Shown in pieces: positions 48,018-58,018 of a stretch of DNA of 64,000 nt. This DNA is from CAWFFV01 sp963814985 (GTDB lineage: Bacteria; Chloroflexota; Ktedonobacteria; Ktedonobacterales; Ktedonobacteraceae). The notes below the pieces were generated by a model. That model saw only the letters and a program-made list of their open reading frames with translations. It was not told where the DNA came from and ran no database searches. The stretch spans positions 407,335 through 471,334 of the forward strand of contig CAWFFV010000029.1 of the NCBI GenBank assembly GCA_963814985.1. Reading direction: 5' to 3'. Position 1 is the stretch's first letter. Each line of letters begins with the position of its first letter. The translations under genes and the position numbers were made by a program.

Positions 48018-49514
48018 ATGTTGAAAAATCCGGGTTTTAGTGAACAAGCCAATCGGGGGGATGGAAAACCGGCGACGGGAGGCAATCCGTGGCTGATGTT
48101 GCCAGTACTTCTGATGGCGATTTTCATGGCACAGTTTGACCTGTACGTTGTCAATGTTGCTGTTCCGTCTCTTCAACACAACCTGCATGCCAGTCAGGCG
48201 GCGCTTGAGCTGATTGTTGCTGGTTATGCATTTACCTACGCAAGTGGATTGATTACTGGGGGCAGGCTGGGTGATTTGTTTGGTCATCGTCGGCTCTTCC
48301 TGATTGGCATCGTTGCATTTGCGGTTGCCTCCTTACTCTGTGGCATAGCTGTATCGCCGGAGCAACTGATTGCAGCCAGATTATTGCAAGGTTTGACGGG
48401 TGCGGCGATGGTTCCGCAGGTACTTGCCATGATCACGACCACGTTTCCAGCCAATGAACGTCCTCGTGCACTCTCATGGTTTGGAGCCATCACAGGTCTT
48501 GGTGCTGTGGCAGGTCAGGTTGTAGGAGGGTTATTACTGGAAGCGAACTTGTTTGGGCTGGGCTGGAGGATCAGATTTTTGGTGAATGTGCCAATTGGGC
48601 TTGCTACAGCTGCCTTTGGATTATGGCTGTTGGCGGCAGCCAAATCGGCCTCACGCCCGAAAATTGATCCGGTAGGAGCGATCAGCATTGCCTGTAGTCT
48701 TGCGTTGGTACTGGTTCCGCTTGTCCTTGGTGGGACCGAGGGTTGGCCGGCCTGGACATGGATCAGCATGATTGGGGCCATACCAGTAATGGCGGGAGCG
48801 CTTCTTTGGGAGCGGGCACTTGCGCGGCGGGGGGGACAACCATTGCTTGACCTGACGCTGTTCAGCAGTCGCAGTTTCACGAGGGGACTTATCGTCAATA
48901 TTGGGGTTTATACAGCCTTTTTCGGGTTTATGTTTACGCTCACGCTGGTGTTACAACTGGGATTGAAGCTGACCCCTCTACAGGCGGGTCTTACATTTTG
49001 TCCGCTTGGTGTGACATTTGCGCTCTGTGCGATTACTTCACAACGGATTACGCGCAAATATGGTGCCCGTATGATCACTGTTGGCACGACGATAGCAGCA
49101 GTTGGTGTGTTGGCACTTTTTCTTGACCTTCAGTTTTCGGGTGCTACAACGACTGCACTCAAGTTGATTCCACCGATGGTACTCATTGGTGCAGGCAACG
49201 GTCTGACGATACCCGCGCTGGTTGGAGCAGTTCTTTCCGGTGTTCGACCCCAGCAGGCGGGTTCGGCATCTGGTGTACTGACGACGGCGCAGCAATTTGC
49301 CAGTGCCATTGGTGTTGCTGTACTGGGGGCCATTTTCTTCCAGTCACTTGGAGTCCATTCGGGCATATCTGCCTATGTTTCGGCACTGGAGTCGGTAGCC
49401 GTCGTTGATCTGGTTCTTGTGGTAATCGTTGCTGGGATGAGCCTGCTCCTGCCGCGCCCTGCTCGCCAGCCTGTAGCAGAACCGGCGCCATCCCTCTCTT
49501 CCAAGACATCATAG
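48018..49514 (+). CDS. MFS exporter, DHA2 (14-TM) family
   Basis: A 498-residue transporter with about fourteen hydrophobic helices. DHA2 marks: FMAQFDLYVVNVAVPSLQ in helix 1, the motif A loop GGRLGDLFGHRRLF, LQGLTGAAMVPQVLAMI in helix 4, and WFGAITGLGAVAGQVVGGLL in helix 5 (motif C region). Such proteins export drugs or signals by proton antiport. Start ATG 48018 is behind GGGAG. Placed next to the AvrD operon it is the natural export candidate for that product. Codon style matches the AvrD block. Confidence 0.88.
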   Translation: MLKNPGFSEQANRGDGKPATGGNPWLMLPVLLMAIFMAQFDLYVVNVAVPSLQHNLHASQAALELIVAGYAFTYASGLITGGRLGDLFGHRRLFLIGIVAFAVASLLCGIAVSPEQLIAARLLQGLTGAAMVPQVLAMITTTFPANERPRALSWFGAITGLGAVAGQVVGGLLLEANLFGLGWRIRFLVNVPIGLATAAFGLWLLAAAKSASRPKIDPVGAISIACSLALVLVPLVLGGTEGWPAWTWISMIGAIPVMAGALLWERALARRGGQPLLDLTLFSSRSFTRGLIVNIGVYTAFFGFMFTLTLVLQLGLKLTPLQAGLTFCPLGVTFALCAITSQRITRKYGARMITVGTTIAAVGVLALFLDLQFSGATTTALKLIPPMVLIGAGNGLTIPALVGAVLSGVRPQQAGSASGVLTTAQQFASAIGVAVLGAIFFQSLGVHSGISAYVSALESVAVVDLVLVVIVAGMSLLLPRPARQPVAEPAPSLSSKTS

Positions 49515-49609
49515 GGCAATATTGAACGAGAGGTCTTGCACCAGGTTCAGGATTGTCCTTGTCCCATAGGTATTCAATTTGACAGAAAAAACCGGGAGGT
49601 AGCAAATCC

Positions 49610-50059
49610 ATGTATATTCCGAGTGGTATATCGACAGAGGTCCGCAAGCAGCGCATTGCGCTGTTGTTTGAGCATATTATTACAAAGGGAGAATTGGAGT
49701 TAGCCGACGAGATCTTTGCACCGGATTTTTATTGGCCTCAGTTCGATCTTCGGGGACCGGATGGTGTACGTACCTGGGTGATCGCATTTCGGACAGCATT
49801 TCCCGATATCAGTGATCTGGTTCAGGAGCAGATAGCTGAAGGGGATGTCATTGTCACGCGGGTGAAATGTGAAGGAACCCAACTTGGTCCATTTCGTGGA
49901 CTTCCGCCCAGTGGGCAACGTGCAACATTTACGGCTATCGGAATTGATCGATTTCGGGGTGAACAGGTGATTGAACGTTCGGCGCACTTTGATATTGTCG
50001 ATCTGATGCGTCAACTGGGTCATACAACGCTTGTCGTTCCTCCTGTAGCGCGTCCGTAA
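49610..50059 (+). CDS. SnoaL-like ester cyclase family protein
   Basis: A 149-residue alpha+beta barrel protein: RIALLFEHIITKGELELADE, FDLRGPDGVRTWVIAFRTAF, FPDISDLVQEQIAEGDVIVT, GPFRGLPPSGQRATFTAIGI. These are the conserved strands of SnoaL-like polyketide cyclases and hydrolases. It may catalyse ring closure, aldol-type chemistry or hydration. It lies 95 bases after the exporter, before the molybdenum hydroxylase genes. Confidence 0.75.
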   Translation: MYIPSGISTEVRKQRIALLFEHIITKGELELADEIFAPDFYWPQFDLRGPDGVRTWVIAFRTAFPDISDLVQEQIAEGDVIVTRVKCEGTQLGPFRGLPPSGQRATFTAIGIDRFRGEQVIERSAHFDIVDLMRQLGHTTLVVPPVARP

Positions 50060-50319
50060 TAGTTGGGATTGCCGTGGTTGGCAGAATTCATGGAGTACTG
50101 CTGATCACGGTTTTTGATATCGATACGGTTGATGATGAGGGTTTTCCAGGTAGAAGCATCCTTACACCAGATTTGGGAAGGTGACGAGACACCCATGTAT
50201 TCAGCCTTGACAAGATCGGTTGTATCGATAGCCATCGAATTGGTATCTCTTGTATTCTAGGGAGATCAATGCCAGAGTTTTCATGGTGAACCGGAGACAT
50301 ACAGGCAGGAGATGAAATT

Positions 50320-51228
50320 ATGAAATCAGGCCGGTTTGCATATTTTCGGCCGGACTCACTTGATGAGGCTGTCGATTATTTGCATACATATGAAGGCGAA
50401 GTACGTATACTCGCAGGAGGCCAGAGCATTGTTCCGCTGATGAATCGGAGGGTTGTTTGTCCGGATGCGGTGGTAGATGTGATGCGATTGCATGATCTTG
50501 ACTATATAACCTGCAATGGTGGTATTTTACGAATTGGAGCACTCACCAGGCATCTCAACATGGAGGACCAGCAAGATCCGGATATTGGCTCATTGTTTGG
50601 GGTACTTCAGGAATCAGCGCGTCTGGTCGGGAACGTCCCGGTAAGAACGCGGGGAACATTTGGGGGTAGCCTTGCGCACGCTGATCCGCGTTCTGAGTGG
50701 TGTCTAATCGCGGTGCTTCTTGATGCTGAAATTGTGGTGATGGGCGTGAACGGCTCTCGTGTGATAGATGCCGGGAGTTTTTTTACGGGGACACATTGCA
50801 CCGTATTGCAGCGGGACGAAATCATTACAGAAGTCAGGTTTCCGCATTCAGCTCCCTATGCAACCTTGACTGAGTTCAGGATACATCATGGAGACTTTGC
50901 TCTGGTAACGGCATCGGCATCATTGGATTTTGATGAATATGGAACAGTTATCGCGGCAAAAATTGCTCTTGGTGGCGTTGCTGATCGGCCAATACGGGTA
51001 AAGCGTGCAGAGAATGCGATCATGGGAGAAACTCCCGACATCAAACTGGTGAAGCATGTGGGCCGGGTGGTTTCCAGCGAACTTGATCCCCCTGATGACA
51101 TTCGTGCCAGTGGGCTGTATCGCCGGGAAGTTGCTTCATCGCTGGTTACCCAGGCATTACAAACCTCTATAGCGCGATACAATTCTCGGGCAGGAAATTG
51201 TGTTAGCAAGAAAGCAGGGATTCCATGA
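50320..51228 (+). CDS. Molybdenum hydroxylase FAD subunit (CoxM/NdhA type)
   Basis: A 302-residue FAD-binding subunit: YFRPDSLDEAVDYL, the FAD motif ILAGGQSIVPLMN, GTFGGSLAHADPRSEW and EIITEVRFPH. Together with the next two genes it forms a three-subunit xanthine-dehydrogenase/CO-dehydrogenase type enzyme that hydroxylates aromatic or aldehyde carbon using water. It passes electrons from FeS to an acceptor. AGGAGA precedes the ATG. Stop and next start overlap (ATGA). Confidence 0.88.
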   Translation: MKSGRFAYFRPDSLDEAVDYLHTYEGEVRILAGGQSIVPLMNRRVVCPDAVVDVMRLHDLDYITCNGGILRIGALTRHLNMEDQQDPDIGSLFGVLQESARLVGNVPVRTRGTFGGSLAHADPRSEWCLIAVLLDAEIVVMGVNGSRVIDAGSFFTGTHCTVLQRDEIITEVRFPHSAPYATLTEFRIHHGDFALVTASASLDFDEYGTVIAAKIALGGVADRPIRVKRAENAIMGETPDIKLVKHVGRVVSSELDPPDDIRASGLYRREVASSLVTQALQTSIARYNSRAGNCVSKKAGIP

Positions 51229-51710
51229 TTTGCAGTTCAGGAGAGACATTACTCAAGGTACAGATGACGGTTAATGGAAAACCATGCAGTGTGGAAGTAG
51301 AGCCACGGCGTATGTTGTCAGACGTACTGCGTCGTGAATTGGGATTGACAGGGGTACGGATTGGCTGTGAAATGGGGGTTTGCGGAACATGTACTGTGCT
51401 GGTAAATAATGAGCCAGTGCGTTCCTGTGTGATGTTGGCAGTGCAGGCGGACGATACAGACATAGAAACTGTTGAGTCATTGGGAACCGATGAAAAACTG
51501 AGTCCGCTTCAACAGGCGTTCAGTGACAAGCATGCCCTTCAATGTGGGTTTTGTACTCCGGGCTTTCTGATGCTTGCTACTGCCCTGCTCCGGAAGGAAC
51601 CTTCAGCGAACAGGGAACGTATCAGGGAGTACTTATCGGCAAACCTGTGTCGCTGCACCGGGTATTGTGGGATCATTGATGCTGTTGAATCGGTTAGCAG
51701 TTCTTTGTAG
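51225..51710 (+). CDS. Molybdenum hydroxylase [2Fe-2S] subunit (CoxS type)
   Basis: A 161-residue small subunit with both iron-sulfur sites: the plant ferredoxin-type GCEMGVCGTCTVLVN with a following Cys, and the helical site CGFCTPGFL...CRCTGYCGI. It transfers electrons from the molybdenum centre to the FAD subunit, with which its start overlaps. Confidence 0.92.
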   Translation: MICSSGETLLKVQMTVNGKPCSVEVEPRRMLSDVLRRELGLTGVRIGCEMGVCGTCTVLVNNEPVRSCVMLAVQADDTDIETVESLGTDEKLSPLQQAFSDKHALQCGFCTPGFLMLATALLRKEPSANRERIREYLSANLCRCTGYCGIIDAVESVSSSL

Positions 51711-52052
51711 GAGTAGAGAACAGTTATCATTTTTGTATTCAAGTGTGATCTGATGTGTTCTCTGTGAACGCATCGAACGTAGCGAACTCGGTTAGTCTGC
51801 TAACTCCATAGCAGTGATCCCATGTAGAGCGGAATGGTTAAAAGACAGCGTAAATGCGTCAACACGAGAGTATTCACCTCTCATTGCTCCCATTGGGGCC
51901 AGGGAGCGGTAACTTGCTCGGCTAGAGCCACACATTCTCAAAGAGTGCGGTGTACTGTAACGTCTTGTCAGGTTGTAGTGCCACTGAGGCACATCTCACG
52001 AGGCAATACAGAAATTGAATATGTTTGACTACATTTTGAAAGGCAGTGTTTT
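51711..52052. other. Unusual gap within the molybdenum hydroxylase operon
   Basis: The 342-base space between small and large subunit genes is far larger than the usual overlap. It has no clear gene; the minus-strand frame at 51792-51992 (RVDAFTLSFNHSALHGITAM) may be a scrap of an inserted gene. It is probably an insertion remnant. Confidence 0.4.
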
Positions 52053-54360
52053 GTGAGTGTCATTGGAAAGTCGGTCAACCGGCTTGAAGACAAACGGCTT
52101 CTTGTGGGTCGTGGTCGGTTTCACGATGATGTCATTCTGAATGGACAACTATGGATGCGGGTTGTACGTTCTCCGGTTGCACATGCGCGTATCCGGGGTA
52201 TCAACACGACTCGTGCTGCACAGGAACGTGGTGTAACAAGGATAATAACGGCAGCAGATCTTCCCCGTTTGCTGCAAATTCCTGTTCGCCAGGCAACGCC
52301 GGGAATGAACTTCACCCCTTACCTGCAATCGCCGCTTGCCTCTGGATTTGTTCGCTATGTGGGGGACCCGGTGGCTGTAATTGTAGCGGAAGATCCCTGG
52401 ATTGCTGAAGATGCTGCTGCCCTGGTCACGCTGGATCTTGAAGAACTTCCGGTTGCTCTTGATGCACGTATTTCTGCGGGGACGCAACCAGTGTCCTGGC
52501 AAGGTCATCCTGCGGAAGTAGGTGTTGTTGGATTTGGTTATGGTGATGTTGATCAGGTGTTTGATTCTGCTCCTCACGTTGTTTCAGCGAATCTTCGCAT
52601 AGGCCGGCATAGCGGAACGCCATTGGAGCCACGTGGACTGGTAGCCGGGTATGATAAAACAACTGAACGACTGACCATCTGGGGGGCCACCAAGGTTCCC
52701 CACTGGAATCGGCGTGTGTTGGCCATGATGCTTGGAATGTCGGAGCACCGGATCCACATGATGGAAACCGATGCGGGCGGCAGTTTTGGTGTACGGGGAG
52801 AATTTTATCCGGAAGATTTCCTTGTCCCGTATTTATGCATGCTTGAAGGCCGTCCTGTAAAATGGAGCGAGGACCGCTACGAAAATATGGTTGCAGCAAA
52901 TCATGCACGTGAACAGGAACACCATATAGAACTCGCTTTCGATGTGGATTATCGCCTTATTGGCCTGAGAGATGATGTCTGGATGGATACAGGTGCCTAT
53001 ATTCGTACGCACGGGGCTGTTGTAGCTGTCCTGACTGCAGCGATGATGTCAGGTCCCTATCGTTTGCCTGCCTGTCGTACGCGGGTTCATGTGGTCACAA
53101 CCAACAAGACACCTGTTGGTACCTATCGTGCTCCGGGTCGCTTTCAACTCAATTTTGTCAGGGAACATATCCTTGATGTTGCTGCAAGCCGCCTTGGGAT
53201 TGATCCTGTCGAATTGCGTCGTCGTAATCTTCTTGATGCGACGGAGTTACCACATACACGACCACTGATCATCTTCGGATCGCCAATGATTCTGGATGGC
53301 AAGGATCATAAAGAACACTTTGAAAAATCCCTTGCAATCGTAGAGTATGAGTCATGGCGGGAGGAATTGCGGAAATTCAGAAAGGATGGACGTCTGGTTG
53401 GTTCTGGATGTGCGTTCATTCTGGAGAAAGCCGGACTGGGACATGACAGTGCGATTGTTGATGTGGATATTACCGGTTCTGTTCGGGTGGCTATGGGGGG
53501 GGCGAATGTTGGTCAGGGGATCGAGACGGTCATGGCCCAGATCGTTGCAGAGGAATTCGATATATTTCCTGAGATGGTAAAGGTAGTACTCTCTGATACG
53601 GACATACTTCCTGACGGTTCTGGGACATTTGCAAGCAGATCAACCGTGGTTGGTGGTACGGCTGTCAAAATGGCAGCAGAAAATGTACTGAGCAAAGCGA
53701 GGCGTATTGCAGGCAAAATGTTAGGGGTTGATCCTGAAGAACTTTACATTCAGAATGGGGAATTTGTGGTACGGGGGAGGTCTGAAACACGGGTTACACT
53801 GGCAGAAATTGCCAGGGAATCTTTTTCTCCGGGACAGATTTCAGACCGGGTCAGAAACGGGACTTATTGGGCGAAGTACCTATGTTGCCGATGGGATGAC
53901 CTATCCCTATGGAGTCCATTACGCTCAGGTTGAAATCGATCGTGAGACAGGAAAGGTTCACCTTCTTCGTTATGCCATCACCTACGAAATTGGTCGGGCC
54001 ATTAACCCGATGCTTGTTCGTGGGCAACTTCTTGGAGGTGCAGTGCAGGGTATTGGAGGGGCACTCTTTGAAGAATTCCGGTATAACGAATGGGGAGAGC
54101 CGCAATCGGTCACATTTAGTGACTATGGATGGCCGCGGGCGACCGATATTTCTGAAATCGGGATACATCTGTTTGAAGATTTACCGGCACCAGGTAATCC
54201 GCTTCATGCAAGGGGTGCTGGAGAGGGTGGAGTTGCAGGCTGTGGCGGTGCCATTGCAAACGCTGTACGTGACGCACTCCAGTTGAAATCGGATGTGGGT
54301 GCATTGCCACTGCATCCTGAACGGGTAAAGACGTTGTTGCGGCAGCTTGAAGATCATTGA
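52053..54360 (+). pseudogene. Molybdenum hydroxylase large subunit (CoxL type), one frameshift
   Basis: About 768 codons. Starts with GTG 52053: GKSVNRLEDKRLLVGRGRFH, then FVRYVGDPVAVIVAEDPWIA (domain 1), GGSFGVRGEFYPEDFLVPYL, TPVGTYRAPGRFQLNFVREH, GGANVGQGIETVMAQIVAEE of the cofactor-binding domain, and RGAGEGGVAGCGGAIANAV with the catalytic glutamate near the end. One extra base, probably in the TTGGG run near 53870, shifts the frame; the C-terminal 160 residues continue in the next frame (TYVADGMTYPYGVHYAQVEI). A functional enzyme needs that base removed. The product may be oxidised or hydroxylated by this complex if it works with the neighbouring genes. Confidence 0.8.
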
Positions 54361-55078
54361 GACAATGGTTCCTGGCATGAAGATTGTGTCCTGAAAAATT
54401 GCGAGATTGTTTTTGCATTCCGCAGCGAAAATGAAGTTTTGCAGGGAATAAACCGGCATGCAAGCGAAAGGCAATGATGCCGTCAGTATCATCGTTGTTC
54501 GATAGAAAGAGGTCGATACGCTGGGAATACTGAAGACGGCGCGAACGTGGGCGCAAGAAGTCCAAAAAGTTGCATGTGCATGTGTTGTTGTCCTTTCCGG
54601 CTCTGGGGCACAATCGGGTAGAACCCTGCTAGCAGATTCCTCTGAAAAGAGGGTGCCTTCAGGAAGGCATCCTCACGCCATTTCTGCAGGTTGGAAGGTC
54701 ACGCTTAGAGTAACTGAGCGTCGAACGTTTGGAGGACGTCAGAGCGTTCTCTTATTGCGTGTTTTGTGGTAGAACCAAGGCAAATCTTTCTTTGCACGTA
54801 TACGTTGATGTCTCCCCTTTTTGCGACGCGCAATCTTCTTGTGTGTGTGTGTTATCTCATCTTCAGCATTGCGATAAAAGACAATCGCCCCTCCAGTTCT
54901 GTTGATACCACTATTATACAGTTTTAACAAGACTTTTATTGCATACTCTACTTGACAGCCCATTTGTCCTATTAGCTTGTTTTTCCTCTGTCTCATTCTG
55001 TAATATGCATATGTTCCCATGCTTCAATGAAGAGGAGAGGGGTGATTATACGCGTGGAAAGGGAGGGTTTTTCCTCCA
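54361..55078. other. Non-coding gap with IS605-like hairpin
   Basis: No gene recognised. The hairpin at 54649-54674 (12-bp stem, 2-base loop: GAGGGTGCCTTC with GAAGGCATCCTC) resembles the one at 46495 and probably marks another decayed element end. The minus-strand frame at 54739-55020 is basic (KKIARRKKGRHQRIRAKKD) but has no ribosome site. Confidence 0.45.
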
Positions 55079-55423
55079 ATGACAAGCATTGAAAGTACCG
55101 CTTATCCTCGTTTTCATTGTGCTTCAACACTCAAGGAATTGCGTGGCATCTATACGCCCTCTCCTGGTGATGTAGCCTTTGTAAGCACGAAGGCTCGTGG
55201 CTCCGTACAAAAATTTGGACGCATGAAATTGCTCAAAGTGTATCAGCGATCAGGCTATTTCTCCAAGCTTGAAACGATTGCAGGTGCCATCATCAGCCGT
55301 ATACGAGCGGCGATGAAATTAGCAGGGGACCTCGTCTCTGATATTGCATCTTACCAGACACTCTACCGCTACCATGCAGTCATCCGAAAGCGCCTGGAAA
55401 TCCAGAGCGAGGGCAAGCATTGA
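55079..55423 (+). pseudogene. Tn3-family transposase, N-terminal fragment
   Basis: 114 residues matching the DUF4158 start of Tn3-type transposases (TAYPRFHCASTLKELRGIYT PSP-type opening). It ends at a stop after about a tenth of the normal length of about 1,000 residues. Confidence 0.6.
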
Positions 55424-55519
55424 CGCCATGTTTCATCTCAACATGTAAGTGACACCTATATATTACTTTTCAGTCACTTCACCGCATATATTTGGGAAGC
55501 CATAGACATTCTAGATGGC

Positions 55520-55753
55520 TTGATACGCAACAGGTCAGTAATCTCGCTGAAAATCATTCATGCTGATACTCAGGGTCAAAACCTTCTTGTTTTTGGTCTC
55601 TCCGACCTCCCAGGAATTGAACTGATACCCAGAATAGGCAATTGGGAGGACCTGAATTTCTATCGTTTGTCTTGTGAGACCACGTACCAGCATATTGATG
55701 TACTTTTTGGTGACAATGTGGTCGATAGGGAATTGATAAAAACCCATTGGTGT
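55520..55753 (+). pseudogene. Tn3-family transposase, catalytic-domain fragment
   Basis: About 75 residues of the DDE domain: IHADTQGQNLLVFGLSDLPG, IELIPRIGNWEDLNFYR and YQHIDVLFGDN...IKTHW. The same frame as the N-terminal scrap, but the intervening several hundred residues are deleted. It ends exactly where the group II intron end begins. Confidence 0.7.
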
Positions 55754-55829
55754 TAACCTAAGCGAAGGGGTCACCCTCCCTTCGCTTGGCTTCAGAACCG
55801 CACGTGAGACTGATCACCTCATACGGCTC
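55754..55829 (-). mobile_element. Group II intron 3' end (domains V and VI)
   Basis: Read on the minus strand, 55829-55795 is a 35-base domain V hairpin beginning GAGCCGTATGAGGTGA and closing with CACGTGCGGTTC, the classic catalytic hairpin of bacterial group II introns. It is followed by a domain VI-like stem (CCAAGCGAAGG with CCTTCGCTTAGG). The intron-exon junction lies at about 55753, within the Tn3 transposase relic. No intact reverse transcriptase remains upstream in the intron. Confidence 0.7.
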
Positions 55830-56321
55830 CTCAATAACAGAGCCTTTGTCAGAGGTACCGACGCCACGCTGAGCGTGTTGTGCATCATGGCAATGACGGT
55901 GGAGCGCACATTTGTCACTGAGTTCTTCACTTCCGCCACTATTTTTTAGGCTGAACGGGTCGCACGTAAATTTTGGAATTCCACGAGCGGTATCTGTCTA
56001 TTTATTCGGGTGAATTCGGACTTGCTCTTTTGATAAATGGAAGGGTTTGCATTGTCTTGGTGGGCGCTTTCAGAGATTTGGAAGGGGAGAGAAAGAAAGC
56101 GAAAAGTGCCTATAGAGTTCTACAGATACAGCTCGTGGAATTTCGAAATTTGCACCTGGATGAACCCATATTGCAACCTTTTATCATAAGATGTCCATGC
56201 CATTTTCTTTATCATATGTTGCCCTTTGAGGACGATTAATCTGATAAAGCACAGATACAGCTCGTGGAATTCCAAAATTCACATACAGAGAGAAGCAACC
56301 AAAGTAAAAAGGAGTGTTTGC
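55830..56321. other. Gap with transposon-end debris
   Basis: Contains the three related terminal-repeat copies listed separately, but no credible gene. The frame at 55973-56239 starts inside one terminal repeat and has no known family. Confidence 0.45.
55961..56286. repeat. Three copies of a transposon terminal repeat, probably Tn3-type
   Basis: Copy A (55961-55997) contains AATTTTGGAATTCCACGAGC. Copies B (about 56122-56156) and C (56251-56286) are inverted versions (ACAGATACAGCTCGTGGAAT). A against the reverse complement of C differs at about four of 35 positions. Copy A is preceded by CGGGT, in line with Tn3 ends that start with GGG. The A-C pair could bound a small non-autonomous element, with B as an earlier end. 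Confidence 0.55.
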
Positions 56322-57161
56322 ATGCTTGAAGTGAATCGTCGTGTGGAATTGGCCCGTTTCCTTCGTACATATCGTGAACGACTTTTGCCGCAGGATGTTG
56401 GTTTGCCGTCGGGAACCAGACGACGTACTCCGGGTCTCAGGCGAGAGGAGTTAGCATACTTAATCGGAGTAAGCCCAACATGGTATACCTATCTTGAACA
56501 AGGTCGATCCATTACTGTGTCCCCCCAGGTCCTGGAAAGTATTGTTCGTGCTCTTCAGCTTAATACAAGCGAGCGCACCCATCTTTTCGCACTTGCACGG
56601 GGTGAAATACCAGCATGTCGTACGGCACTGATATACAGATTGAGTCCTGATGTTCAACAAATTCTCGATTCATCGAACCCTTATCCTGCTTACGTGATCA
56701 ACCCTTGCTGGGATGTACTTGCCTGGAATGAGGCTGCCTGCAGAGTTTTCGTCGATTTTGCAACGCTTCCAATTGAAGAGCGGAATATAGTACATCTTAT
56801 GTTCCTCTCCCCTTTTTATCAGAGTCTTCTTATCGAATGGGAATGTCAGGCACGGCACTTGATCGCACTTTTTCGTAGCAGTACCTGTTATCATATCGGA
56901 GAAAGTTGGCTGACGAATATGGTTACCACATTAAGCGAGCGAAGTCAGGAATTCCGTCAATGGTGGGAGCATAACCAGGTTGTGGGTGCTGATCGATACA
57001 GAACATTGCTGAACCATCCTGTTGCAGGAAGACTTACCTTGCAGGCGACCAGCTTGCAAGTGACAGATACACAGGGCTTATCCATACAGGTTTACTTTCC
57101 ACATCCTGACACTGACACCGCTGAAAGACTCCAGAAATTGGTCCAGGCTGGACCGGCATAA
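56322..57161 (+). CDS. XRE-family regulator with MmyB-like ligand domain
   Basis: A 279-residue regulator. The N-terminal helix-turn-helix (GLRREELAYLIGVSPTWYTY LEQG-type) is preceded by the RTPGLRREE signature; the C-terminus (NPYPAYVINPCWDVLAWNEA; VVGADRYRTLLNHPVAGRLT) is the PAS-like MmyB ligand-binding domain that binds fatty acids in the solved member. ATG 56322 follows AAAGGAG; the longer frame from 56226 is not needed. It could respond to an acyl signal, such as one from the AvrD operon, but distance and debris make that speculative. Confidence 0.85.
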   Translation: MLEVNRRVELARFLRTYRERLLPQDVGLPSGTRRRTPGLRREELAYLIGVSPTWYTYLEQGRSITVSPQVLESIVRALQLNTSERTHLFALARGEIPACRTALIYRLSPDVQQILDSSNPYPAYVINPCWDVLAWNEAACRVFVDFATLPIEERNIVHLMFLSPFYQSLLIEWECQARHLIALFRSSTCYHIGESWLTNMVTTLSERSQEFRQWWEHNQVVGADRYRTLLNHPVAGRLTLQATSLQVTDTQGLSIQVYFPHPDTDTAERLQKLVQAGPA

Positions 57162-57181
57162 TTATTTGCTGAGTCAAGTCA

Positions 57182-57313
57182 TTGACACTCCCCCGGCTAA
57201 AGCGCGGGGGATTCTTCCTTTATCCAGCCCGCTTGCCCGTTTTCCGTTTGGAGAAACGGGTAGAGGCGGTCTGTCCAGAAGCGTTGGGGATCAGGCCCAT
57301 CGGTTCCCGTGTG
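57182..57313. mobile_element. IS605/TnpB-type conserved end unit (copy 2)
   Basis: Starts TTGACACTC, has a GC hairpin (CCCCCGGCTAAAGCGCGGGGG), a second long stem with the sequence GCCCGTTT pairing with AAACGGG, and ends CATCGGTTCCCGTGTGCTGAC. It matches the unit at 28157 in order and in several exact blocks, while the long stem has changed on both sides. It has replaced the N-terminus of the recombinase gene that follows. Confidence 0.6.
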
Positions 57314-57726
57314 CTGACAACCCGAGTGGGGCACGCGCCAAAACGAGAACCCCCCAGACTATCCCGCTGCCGGAGCAGTTGCTACACATGTATATGGATT
57401 ACCTGGTGGATGAGTTATGCGCGCTGGAGGTGGAGTCCTTTGTCTTTGTTAATTTGTGGGAGGGCGACATTGGCCGCCCCATGTCCTACGCAGCCGTCAT
57501 GTCACTGGTGAAGCGGCTGGCAAAAAAAACAGCAATCCCCTTTACTCCCCATATGCTCCGACATACCCGAGCCACGATCTGGATCAAAAACGACCATCTG
57601 CCCTTACCGGTCGTCTCCCGGCTCCTCACGCATACCAGTATTCAGACCACCAATGATATCTACCTGCACCTGGACACCTCCGACCTCAGAGAAGCCCTGG
57701 CTCGTCGGAAGGGAGCAGAGGCATGA
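57314..57726 (+). pseudogene. Tyrosine recombinase, N-terminally truncated
   Basis: The C-terminal catalytic domain of a XerD-type integrase: HMLRHTRATIWI (HxxR box), LLTHTSIQTTNDIYLHLD with the tyrosine nucleophile. Everything before about the first catalytic arginine is lost to the IS605-like unit. It overlaps the next gene by four bases, as in the Tn554-type triple-recombinase modules. Confidence 0.75.
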
Positions 57727-58018
57727 ATCAGGAACCGGCGCATCTGTTTCTCTGGTCAGAAGAAAAGCAGCTTCGCCTTCACACCAGCCTCAGCGGGATG
57801 TGGGCTGAGGATACCAGGCAGCTTGAGAGCATCAATTGGAAGGAGAAGCCAGTGCACCGGACGCTGTGCATCATGTTTCCCAACGACGCCCTCAAACAGG
57901 AGTTCAAATATGCGGTTTGGTTTCAGTGGATGCAGGGCATCTGGCACCGCTATCACAAGCGAGGCCAGCAAGCGGTGTTGCACAGCTTACGCTATCTGGT
58001 CACATGGCTCCAGGACAT
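57723..58018 (+). pseudogene. Second recombinase-module gene, cut by IS4
   Basis: Start ATG 57723 overlaps the tyrosine recombinase stop. About 98 residues (FLWSEEKQLRLHTSLSGMWA; YAVWFQWMQGIWHRYHKRGQ; LRYLVTWLQD) remain before the IS4-type element begins at 58019. I infer it is the N-terminal part of the partner recombinase of the module. The open frame reads on to 58055 within the IS. Confidence 0.5.

Noticed and set aside
52149..52908. Minus-strand frames opposite the molybdenum hydroxylase large subunit
   Set aside because: Shadows; the plus strand carries clear family motifs.
54739..55020. Basic 93-residue minus-strand frame
   Set aside because: No ribosome site, no family; could be a scrap of a mobile element but cannot be supported.
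55973..56239. 88-residue frame between transposon end repeats
   Set aside because: Begins inside a terminal repeat and contains a second repeat copy; not a gene.
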